Below are positions 55,096 through 62,645 of a DNA stretch of 64,000 nucleotides, in pieces. The DNA lies in NCBI RefSeq assembly GCF_036245475.1, contig NZ_BTPM01000001.1:2108001-2172000 (forward strand), in the 5' to 3' direction. Origin of the DNA: Vibrio sp. 10N (GTDB lineage Bacteria > Pseudomonadota > Gammaproteobacteria > Enterobacterales > Vibrionaceae). The translations under genes were made by a program, and so were the position numbers. Below the pieces are notes generated by a model. The model ran no database searches and was not told where the DNA came from. It saw nothing but the letters and a program-made list of their open reading frames with translations. Numbering within the stretch: the stretch's first letter is position 1; every line of letters starts with the position of its first letter.

Positions 55096-57969
55096 CTAGC
55101 TCCACTTCTCATATAAGCGAGCAAAGTAAGATAGGTTTTCTTCAAGAATGCTCTTTTGAGAGTAACAATACGGCTTGAACTTCATAGGGCGGTTTTGCAT
55201 TTGGTCGATATACAAGGCATAAATCGGTTTCTTACCATCCGCTTGAAGCTTCGCTGCATCGCGGGTCTTCAACAGGCGGAAACTGTCTTCCTCAGACATT
55301 TGCAAGGCAATTTTATTGCGGAAGCTTTCGATTTCATTGCGATCAAATGCCTTCGTCAATGAGCGGACATTATCGAAACTCAAAATTAAGTGAATGCCAT
55401 ACTCTGAGCCGTGCTCCAAAATTGTCGAAAAGTGAGCGGCGCTCTCATCAGCGTGCGCCTTCATACCAAAGGCGTTATCTTGCTTGGCGAGTTCTTTAAC
55501 GCGCTGAGCTTCATTGATCACGATGTAGATAGATGGTTCAGACAGCATCTCCTCTTCATCCATAGTACGACGCTTCTCCAATTCAGCACATATCGTATCG
55601 AGCTGAGGAGCAAAGTCTTTATACATTTCACAAACCGTTGCTTTGCTTGCCAATGCTTTTTCATTCGCACTCTCCATCACACCGTACCATTGTGACCCTT
55701 TGATACTGCGATCCAAAATGTGGAGTTCATAGTGCTCATTGGCTGCATTGACAGGCATTTGTGCAACGATATAGCCAAGCATTCCCAAGCGCGCTTCATT
55801 ACTGTCGCCCACTAGCAAAATGTGCTCATTCGAACGACGGCGAAGCACGACTTTTGCCTGACCGTGAATATTCATTTCTTTACCTAGCCAAAAAACAGAC
55901 GGTTTTTCAATCGGGTACCATTCATGTTCGTTCAGGCCCCCTAGGTGTTGAGGTTGGTTCGCAAACTGAATCCAAGCGTCTTCATCTGGGCGTTGCGGAT
56001 AACGACTAAAGAGTGTATTCAGTTGCAAGTTATCCTCTGGTTGAGGTTGCTCAGAGCCATCAAGCAATACGGTATGATTGCTGCCACCACTTTGCTCCCA
56101 CTTTTCAATCAATTGGTCAATCAAGGTTTGACGCTGTGATTCTTCAATGTAGGCAACGCGTCCGGTGTCACATGGCACTTCATCAACACCACCATTGTGA
56201 CTCACTACCACTTGACCGGTTTCAGTACAGCCACGAATCAACTGTTTGCCCTTAGAGCCGAACTCTTGCAAAGACGTGATCTCTTCACCACTCATTTTCA
56301 TCGCGACACGCAAGTTAATATTACTAAACGTCGCTTGCGGCTGTGACATACCCGGTACAACAAACTTCTGTGAGCCGACAAACATGTGAATACCTGCGCT
56401 TCGACTTTGCGAAGCAATGGCAATCATGAGCTGTGAGCCTAACCCTGTTTTGTCATCTTCAAACAGAGTTTGATATTCATCGATAATGAGCATTAGACGA
56501 GGCAGCTTGCCTTTCGGTGAACCCGCTTTTCGATAGCTGATAAAATCAGAGAAGCCTAGCTCCTTAAACATATCGTTTCGACGATTCATTTCATCAAGCA
56601 GTTCCTGAAGAACACTGCGAGCTAACTGAGGGCTGGTATTGAGAGACACCACGCGCGCATGAGGGAGTTGCGGATAGTTTTGAAACTCTACCCCTTGCTT
56701 ACCATCAATCAAATAAAACTGAACATCCTCTGGGCTGTAGCGGCTCGCCATAGAAAGGATAAATGCATGATACAGGTTAGATTTACCCGCACCTGTCATT
56801 GCCGCCAACATACCGTGTGAAGACGGCTGTTTGTTACGCTCACCAAACCAAAGCTCAATGTCGTTCTTACGGCTACCGGAACCACCGATAGGTGCTGAGA
56901 TGACTTCCGTCGCACTCTCCTGCCACCACATCTCTGGGTCAGTAGCAATCACATCAGAGAAGCCCAGTTTCGTTTCTTTCGGTTTTGCACGTCCAAGACC
57001 ATCTAGAATCGCATTCATCACCTCAGAATCATCGACACTGTCACGATAGCTATCGCCCAGATTCCAATTCGTTTGGTTACCTCTGTCGTACATATGACGA
57101 CGCTGCGCAAACAGATCATCTAGAGACAATCCGTTCGGTAATTCTGCCATAGGATCAAGGTCAAGCAATACCATTTTGCCCGCTTTTGGTCCCGTGTTGG
57201 CTATTTTCGCCAGCAGCTCTATCGAGCGTCTGTCGTAAGCTTTAGGGAAGTCCTTCGCGACGATAAGCTCAAACTTTGCGTTACCCAAGATATCCTCATC
57301 GACATCGATCAAACGTTCGGTATTGTTGTCTAGGTAGCTATTTTGAATACGGACAATATCGGTAAGGATCTCTTCCAGCACGCGGGAAACGTCATTGTCG
57401 ACCATTCGCTTAAAAGGCAAACGTTTAGTGAATGGGAAACTTTGTCCCATTTTGATCGGATCGATCAACGTAAACTGAGAAGAATAAGGCAGCATGGTCG
57501 CTAATCTAAATACAACCGCATTGATGCTACTGACCGAATGCTCATCCGTGTGGAAGTAATAGCAGTTGTCCGAACCATAGAATGGAATTTCTTTTGGCAC
57601 TTTAACGCGATGTTCTAACTGCTGACCATCATGGTAGACAATTTCTTCCATGCCGGTTACTAGCGTTCGTGGCAAAAAGTTCTGGTCAAACGCGTAGTCA
57701 TTCCAATTGACACTCTTTAGCCAAGGACGCAAAGGTTCAGGCAAACGGGCTAGCAATTCTTGCATCTCTTTAATGCTGTTATTCAATTGCTCCTGCTCTT
57801 GTGCCAGTGCTTTTTCCGCTTCTGCTCTCGCGTCATTCTCAACATCATTCTCTAGGAAGTTCACCAGATCGTGAAGCCCAGCGAATTTGCCATTCACTAT
57901 CTGTTTTAGTTGTTGGCCAAGCGTTTTTCGCTTCTGATCCGCTTCTGTTAGTGTTGTATCAAATTCAAT
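55096..57969 (-). CDS. FtsK/SpoIIIE-family ATPase with tandem ATPase modules (FtsK-type locus, gene 2)
   Basis: 957 residues, no membrane segment. Seen: N-terminal helical part 1-80; a degenerate RecA-like module about 125-290 lacking a P-loop; an intact FtsK/SpoIIIE module about 355-600 with Walker A MTGAGKSNL at about 392-400 and Walker B LMLIIDEYQ at about 494-502; a third module about 700-930 whose P-loop is broken (LLVGDSNEARLG) and whose Walker B is IYIVINEAQ. One active and one or more degenerate modules in a row is the plan of the EccC/EssC motors of type VII secretion. It has no gamma DNA-reading domain and no FtsK-type TM domain. Start at 57969 (MIEFDTTL) with AAGG eight bases upstream; another start at 58014 overlaps the previous gene. 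Confidence 0.88.
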   Translation of the reverse strand: MEFDTTLTEADQKRKTLGQQLKQIVNGKFAGLHDLVNFLENDVENDARAEAEKALAQEQEQLNNSIKEMQELLARLPEPLRPWLKSVNWNDYAFDQNFLPRTLVTGMEEIVYHDGQQLEHRVKVPKEIPFYGSDNCYYFHTDEHSVSSINAVVFRLATMLPYSSQFTLIDPIKMGQSFPFTKRLPFKRMVDNDVSRVLEEILTDIVRIQNSYLDNNTERLIDVDEDILGNAKFELIVAKDFPKAYDRRSIELLAKIANTGPKAGKMVLLDLDPMAELPNGLSLDDLFAQRRHMYDRGNQTNWNLGDSYRDSVDDSEVMNAILDGLGRAKPKETKLGFSDVIATDPEMWWQESATEVISAPIGGSGSRKNDIELWFGERNKQPSSHGMLAAMTGAGKSNLYHAFILSMASRYSPEDVQFYLIDGKQGVEFQNYPQLPHARVVSLNTSPQLARSVLQELLDEMNRRNDMFKELGFSDFISYRKAGSPKGKLPRLMLIIDEYQTLFEDDKTGLGSQLMIAIASQSRSAGIHMFVGSQKFVVPGMSQPQATFSNINLRVAMKMSGEEITSLQEFGSKGKQLIRGCTETGQVVVSHNGGVDEVPCDTGRVAYIEESQRQTLIDQLIEKWEQSGGSNHTVLLDGSEQPQPEDNLQLNTLFSRYPQRPDEDAWIQFANQPQHLGGLNEHEWYPIEKPSVFWLGKEMNIHGQAKVVLRRRSNEHILLVGDSNEARLGMLGYIVAQMPVNAANEHYELHILDRSIKGSQWYGVMESANEKALASKATVCEMYKDFAPQLDTICAELEKRRTMDEEEMLSEPSIYIVINEAQRVKELAKQDNAFGMKAHADESAAHFSTILEHGSEYGIHLILSFDNVRSLTKAFDRNEIESFRNKIALQMSEEDSFRLLKTRDAAKLQADGKKPIYALYIDQMQNRPMKFKPYCYSQKSILEENLSYFARLYEKWS

Positions 57970-57982
57970 CATTGGGTAAACC

Positions 57983-58645
57983 TTAAACCATCTGTGTTTG
58001 GATGAAGCCACCAAGAGCGGCTAAGAACAACATCGTCCAAATAAGTTTCTTCTTTAAGCTCTTTCGGCGTGCCGCTACCAATGCAGCTTGCGCTTCGATT
58101 TCCGCTTTTTTACGTTCTTCTTCTTCACGCTCACGCCTTTGCTGTTCTTCTTTTTGTTTCAGCAGTGAACGATAGTGTGTAAAAAACTCGTTTTCTGTTT
58201 CGCGAATACTTTCCAAAATATCCTGAACGGGTTTCCACTTCGAAGGGAGCGCTTGGCTGTATTCAGTAAGCTGATTAGTAATATCTGCAGACAGTCGGCT
58301 TCTGAGAGGGATTTTACTGAGCTGACCTAGATGATTGTTAAGATGATTAAACGCTTGAGCATGCTTTTGAGCCTCCTCGAATGATGGTGAAGGCTTACCA
58401 CCTTTAATATATTTTTCTAACGAGGATTCGAGTAATACAGCATTCTTTGGCAAGTAGCTTTCAACTGAAGATAAAACGCCTTTAAATGACCGAGTGTGTG
58501 TACGAATTGAGTGAATACTATCTTTGAGTACCTCTTCACTATTTTCAATGTTCTTACCCGCTTCCACCCTAGCTTTATGTATCGGCAAAAATGCGCGTTT
58601 AAACTCTTTAATGCTCTCGAAATGTGCTGAGCCTTGTTCTTGCAT
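57983..58645 (-). CDS. Coiled-coil protein with C-terminal membrane anchor (FtsK-type locus, gene 1)
   Basis: 220 residues and first gene of the operon. Helical from the start, with a Glu/Arg/Lys-rich single alpha-helix or coil about 160-195 (EEQQRREREEEERKK) and one hydrophobic segment at the very end (LIWTMLFLAALGGFIQ), so a tail-anchored inner-membrane protein facing the cytoplasm. AGGGG ribosome site directly before the ATG. Family not recognised. It could tether the ATPase to the membrane. Confidence 0.75.
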   Translation of the reverse strand: MQEQGSAHFESIKEFKRAFLPIHKARVEAGKNIENSEEVLKDSIHSIRTHTRSFKGVLSSVESYLPKNAVLLESSLEKYIKGGKPSPSFEEAQKHAQAFNHLNNHLGQLSKIPLRSRLSADITNQLTEYSQALPSKWKPVQDILESIRETENEFFTHYRSLLKQKEEQQRREREEEERKKAEIEAQAALVAARRKSLKKKLIWTMLFLAALGGFIQTQMV

Positions 58646-59070
58646 ATACCCCTACCACCTTGTCGACTTATAAATATTTTGAATTCTCGGTTCAGCTGAC
58701 AATAAAATATCGCTTAGAAATTAATCTTTAAAAAGTACTATTGCTATCAGACTGATTTGACTCGAAAAACCTTATCATAAAGAGTAATTTATTTACAAGG
58801 TAAATACTCAGTTGCACAACCACACAGCAACCCATAAAATTGAAGATACAAAATCACTATACAATGAATCAGCAACCAAATTACCAGTTGCGATAGGGTA
58901 AACACACTCGAATAGAAAGCGTCTTTGAAACTTTACACTGCGCTAGCTAATAAGTTTGGTTAATTTCAACAATTACTATTTTTCAGAAATCGCTTAATAA
59001 AAAACACCTAATAGAATACGGCATACATTAAAAACACCGTACTCTAAAATTAACTTTAGAGCGCACAACA
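58646..59070. other. AT-rich intergenic region upstream of the FtsK-type locus
   Basis: About 425 bases, clearly richer in A and T than the flanking genes, with no credible coding frame on either strand. It must carry the promoter of the eight-gene minus-strand operon. On the minus strand a TTGTCA (58698-58703) could be a -35, but no good -10 lies at the right spacing. Confidence 0.6.
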
Positions 59071-59252
59071 ATGACCGACAAATTACGCACTACTTCCTAA
59101 GTGTATTTGACAATCCATGGATTCTACGTAGCGATATAATGAACATCGTCGTCATTTGTTGTGGTCTAGGTGTGGTTTGGGCATTTCTCTCAATATTCTA
59201 TGCGTTGGCAGGCGGAACTGCAGCCGAGCTAATCTCTCCAAATGATGGGTGA
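59071..59252 (+). pseudogene. Small membrane protein frame, apparently frameshifted
   Basis: ATG at 59071 reads MTDKLRTTS and stops at 59098. The overlapping -1 frame is open from 59001 to 59252 and encodes FLSVFDNPWILRSD followed by MNIVVICCGLGVVWAF, a hydrophobic segment, and a tail ending SPNDG. Re-reading one base near 59094 joins the two into a roughly 60-residue single-TM protein. If the internal ATG at 59139 is used instead, the product is 37 residues and has no ribosome site. Sequencing error, mutation or programmed shift cannot be told apart here. Confidence 0.45.
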
Positions 59253-59275
59253 ATAGATTAGCCACATTACTTTTA

Positions 59276-59554
59276 TTAGTATCCTAATGTCTCCGCTATG
59301 CGCTCTGCATTAGCAGTAACCCAATTTAAATCAATCGGCCCCCAAGAGACTATCTGGTAATGGCCATTCTTTAGCGCGCCCGTGAACTGACATTCGATAT
59401 CGAGCTCATGTAAGGCATTAATGGTATCTTGAGCCGTGCGGCGAGGGATTTCGATATTGGATTGGATTTTGGGGATGGTGTTGCAACCAGAGTCTATCAG
59501 ATGGGCGATATATAAACGGCGATAGAATGAAGTTTTGGTTTTACTCGGGGTCAT
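59276..59554 (-). CDS. Winged-helix DNA-binding protein
   Basis: 92 residues. Seen: YRRLYIAHLIDSGCNTIPKIQSNIEIPRRTAQDTINALHEL, a helix-turn-helix pattern with an arginine-rich recognition helix, then a short wing (GHYQIVSWGPI) and a last helix ending TLGY. Resembles small winged-HTH proteins common in Vibrio. Possible autoregulator: a 23-bp dyad lies 63 bases upstream. Function and targets unknown. Confidence 0.75.
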   Translation of the reverse strand: MTPSKTKTSFYRRLYIAHLIDSGCNTIPKIQSNIEIPRRTAQDTINALHELDIECQFTGALKNGHYQIVSWGPIDLNWVTANAERIAETLGY

Positions 59555-59616
59555 GTTTCCTGTCCTTGGAAAGAGGAAGTGTGTTTTGCCCTTCCTCTAA
59601 AACTCATCATCCGCAC

Positions 59617-59639
59617 TGGACGACGTCTTGACGTCCAGA
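59617..59639. promoter_or_regulatory. Dyad CTGGACG-N9-CGTCCAG upstream of the winged-helix gene
   Basis: Perfect 7-bp arms at 59617-59623 and 59633-59639. The sequence also contains CGACGTCT (59622-59629) followed directly by TGACGTCC (59630-59637), which match the met box AGACGTCT at 7/8 and 6/8. Confidence 0.6.
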
Positions 59640-59711
59640 CTAGCAAACTTTGTTCTTTAACAAAAATTGCTTAAAGAAAATTGGCTGCTGAGTAATTTGG
59701 ATCCAGACAAG

Positions 59712-60431
59712 TTAAGCCGCTTGCTGCATAAAGAACGCATCTTTACGCGCATTAAATCGCTCAACTAGCTCATCAATCGCTTGATCCGAATACGGCTTAA
59801 GACCACTCGCCACCATGCGCTTCACGCCTTTACCAATGACAACACTGTCTTCTTTAAAGTTAAAGTTCAAAGTCACAATGCCGCGCTTACCTTCAATATC
59901 AAACGTGGCGCCGCTAAACTCCACCTCAGGAGAAGTAAGGTCCAGTCGCGAGAATTCCACTTCCATGCTTTCATAAATCACTAGCGGTCGCTGACAGTTG
60001 ATCATCATCTGCTTTTCTTGCATCAACGGCACCATGATGTGCGGGAAGTTCATGCCAGAAAATTGCACATAGTTCGAAACCACATGTTCAATAAATTCCG
60101 CCGAACGGCTCTGCTCGCCAGAGTGAGAAAAGCGCAAATACTCTTTACCACTTTCATCCACTACAACCGACTCACTGTCACTGTTCCGTTGCACCTCAAG
60201 CTCTACACCGTCGTTCACCATTCCAGAAAACTCGAAACGCATCTTTTGGCTAATGCCTTCTTTGTCCAGTAGCGCAGCAAATAACAGATCACCTGGCACA
60301 CAGAAACGCTTACTGTCTTCATCGTGAATAGGGTTAAAGTCCCCTGCCACTTTTTTCGCAAAATGACTGGCTTGCTGACGAGTAAACTGAAACTTCGAAT
60401 TTTCTTTTGAAATATAAGGTGTTAGAAACAT
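59712..60431 (-). CDS. DUF3581-type hot-dog-fold protein
   Basis: 239 residues, cytosolic. Seen: FTRQQASHFAKKVAGDFNPIHDED, the MaoC-like hydratase motif region with the D/H pair, followed by FCVPGDLLFAALL. The remainder fits a second hot-dog-like half. I recall this as the DUF3581 family of Vibrio and Shewanella relatives; no reaction is known, but the motif suggests acyl-thioester binding. Monocistronic. Confidence 0.72.
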   Translation of the reverse strand: MFLTPYISKENSKFQFTRQQASHFAKKVAGDFNPIHDEDSKRFCVPGDLLFAALLDKEGISQKMRFEFSGMVNDGVELEVQRNSDSESVVVDESGKEYLRFSHSGEQSRSAEFIEHVVSNYVQFSGMNFPHIMVPLMQEKQMMINCQRPLVIYESMEVEFSRLDLTSPEVEFSGATFDIEGKRGIVTLNFNFKEDSVVIGKGVKRMVASGLKPYSDQAIDELVERFNARKDAFFMQQAA

Positions 60432-60673
60432 ATATCGACACTATTAATCTAGAAACTGGGCGAAGTATAACTGATGACGGAGGGCGCAATGGTCTATCCA
60501 GATACTGTCCGCATTAGGTTGATGTTTAATGCCGCAACCAATCGTTCATTACGCATCTGGATTTACAATGCCTCCTCTCAGCAAGCATGTTGCTAACGGG
60601 ATCGAACATAGGAAATTCCAAAAAAAATAGGTACAATCCGTGCTCAAATTTCTACGACCCTACGGCCTTTAAT

Positions 60674-62353
60674 ATGCACTCGCCCCACCTTTGCTTTAAC
60701 CGATTTGACGTTGCTATCGAAGGCTATGATTTACCAGAACAATTTACGTTTCCGTTCTACTACACGCCACACCCGCTGTGCGTATTGGCAGCAAAACAGC
60801 TTCAGCAGTATCTGCAAACGCAAACCGATTTCGAACATGATTTTGGAATAGATGATGACAGCCAGGGTCGAGGCAAAATGTTCGGCGTTTTGCTGGTACA
60901 AAACCCGCAGGGTGAAATCGGCTTTTTGAATGCCTTTTCTGGCAAGATTGCAGACCAAAATCTCCTACCAGGTTTTGTGCCGCCTGTCTTCGATATGCTC
61001 ACTGAAGACGGCTTTTTCCGAGAAGACACCGACGCTATCACCAAAGCGCTTGCGACCTACAAAACCTTCGCCAATGCGCCAGAAATTACAACGCTCAAAG
61101 AGCAAATCTCAGCGGAGCGCGCCGCTTACCAACAAGAAGAACAAGCGCATCGCGAGACCATGATTCAGGGACGTGCCACGCGTAAGCTGCAACGAAAAGA
61201 GGCGCAGCAAACCCTCAGTGGCGACGTCCTTCAAACCCTACTCGACGAGCTCGGCAAGCAAAGTGTCGCAGAAAAAAACACGCTCAAATACCTAAAGCTC
61301 AAGTGGGAAGATCAGCTCGCGGTTAAAGAGCAGCGCCTAGCGGAACTTGAAATCAACCTTGCAGAGCTTAGAGAGCACCATAAAGCGCTCTCTAACGCGT
61401 TGCAGCACAAGCTTCACAAGCAGTATCGCTTTTTAAATCAACAGGGTGAGACGCGCGATTTGGTTGATATTTTCGCGGCAACCACAACCCCAATCCCACC
61501 AGCCGGTGCAGGCGAATGTGCCGCGCCCAAACTGCTGCACTATGCCTATACGCACGGCTTTACACCCTTAGCGCTGGCCGAGTTTTGGTGGGGCGCATCG
61601 CCCAAATCGGAAATTCGCAAGCACGGCAGTTTTTACCCATCATGCAATAACAAATGCCAGCCTATCTTAGGGCATATGCTGCAAGGCCTGAACGTAGAGC
61701 CGAACCCGCTTGAAGAGAACTGGGCAAAAGATAAAGAGCTGGAAATTGTGTTCCAGGATGAGGCGATGGTGGTCATCAACAAACCATCAGGTCTACTGTC
61801 CGTGCCAGGCAAAACCATTAAAGACTCTGCCTATACGCGCCTGCAAACCCTGTTCCCTGATGTTGAAGGCCCATACGTGATTCACCGCCTAGACATGGCG
61901 ACATCTGGATTACTCGTGTTCGCCTTAACCAAACGCGCCAATAAAAGCTTACAAAAGCAGTTCATTACCCGTGGTGTACAAAAACGCTATGTAGCGTTAC
62001 TTGAAGGTGAGCTTACTCAAAGTGAAGGTGACATTTCACTGCCCATGCGTGGCGACCCAGATGATCGACCAAGACAACTGGTGTGTTACGAACATGGTAA
62101 GCCAGCAGAGACTCACTGGGAGTTGATTGAAGTGCGTGATGGCCGAAGCAAAGTGTACATGTATCCTAAAACCGGTCGAACCCATCAACTTCGTGTCCAC
62201 AGCGCTCACCATCTTGGGTTAAATATGCCTATGGTTGGCGACACGCTATATGGTGAGAAGGCCGATCGTTTGCATTTGCACGCGGAGCAGTTGGAACTTG
62301 AGCATCCTTATAGTAAGGAGCGATTGGTGTTTCAGGTTGATAGTGAGTTTTAG
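60674..62353 (+). CDS. RluA-family pseudouridine synthase with N-terminal extension
   Basis: 559 residues. Seen: catalytic domain about 350-559 with NKPSGLLSVPG, HRLDMATSGLLVFA (catalytic Asp), KRYVALLEG and GRTHQLRVH. The N-terminal 340 residues are an extra domain with a coiled coil (about 140-260) and CAAPKLLHYAYTHGFTPLALAEFWWG, a block seen in long RluA relatives in Vibrio and Shewanella. Target uridine unknown; may be tRNA or 23S rRNA. Start ATG 60674 chosen because upstream codons from 60587 look non-conserved; no clear ribosome site. Confidence 0.82.
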   Translation: MHSPHLCFNRFDVAIEGYDLPEQFTFPFYYTPHPLCVLAAKQLQQYLQTQTDFEHDFGIDDDSQGRGKMFGVLLVQNPQGEIGFLNAFSGKIADQNLLPGFVPPVFDMLTEDGFFREDTDAITKALATYKTFANAPEITTLKEQISAERAAYQQEEQAHRETMIQGRATRKLQRKEAQQTLSGDVLQTLLDELGKQSVAEKNTLKYLKLKWEDQLAVKEQRLAELEINLAELREHHKALSNALQHKLHKQYRFLNQQGETRDLVDIFAATTTPIPPAGAGECAAPKLLHYAYTHGFTPLALAEFWWGASPKSEIRKHGSFYPSCNNKCQPILGHMLQGLNVEPNPLEENWAKDKELEIVFQDEAMVVINKPSGLLSVPGKTIKDSAYTRLQTLFPDVEGPYVIHRLDMATSGLLVFALTKRANKSLQKQFITRGVQKRYVALLEGELTQSEGDISLPMRGDPDDRPRQLVCYEHGKPAETHWELIEVRDGRSKVYMYPKTGRTHQLRVHSAHHLGLNMPMVGDTLYGEKADRLHLHAEQLELEHPYSKERLVFQVDSEF

Positions 62354-62645
62354 TGAGCCAAGTCAGCCAGAGACTCATTGGAATAACAAGCTCCGCGCTA
62401 TACATCCCCCTTCCCTTTACTGTCATGTTGCTTAGTTCAATAGATTGAATTAAGCAACAAAGCTCATTGGATGACTCACCTACCCACTGCGCCAACCAAG
62501 CTGGTGCATACGCACCAAACTGAACAGTAAATCCCAAGCCTTTCAAAGATGAGCGATCAAGCGTTGGCCAGTCGATACGACAAAACTTGGTCAGGTTATT
62601 GCATTGAGCTCTTCACCTTAAGCATTTGAAAGGATTCTATGCGTA
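62354..62645. other. Intergenic region before the ABC ATPase gene
   Basis: 292 bases with no gene I can support. A minus-strand frame over 62229-62546 is open but overlaps the pseudouridine synthase and has no ribosome site. No terminator is obvious after that gene. Confidence 0.5.

Noticed and set aside
49165..58645. The FtsK-type locus considered as a prophage or conjugative element
   Set aside because: No integrase, relaxase, capsid, tail or attachment repeats; base composition by eye is like the flanks, and the proteins are envelope-type.
49165..58645. The locus considered as a known anti-phage system (e.g. Wadjet or HerA-based)
   Set aside because: There is no MukB-like or nuclease component, and the GDPD lipoprotein and PEGA protein do not fit those systems as I know them.
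59107..59140. TTGACA and TATAAT upstream of the small membrane frame read as a promoter
   Set aside because: The spacer is 22 bases, too long for a sigma-70 promoter, and the -10 would overlap the internal ATG.
62229..62546. Minus-strand frame of 105 codons over the end of the pseudouridine synthase gene
   Set aside because: Overlaps the conserved C-terminus of a real gene, has no ribosome site and no domain I recognise; it looks like an antisense shadow.
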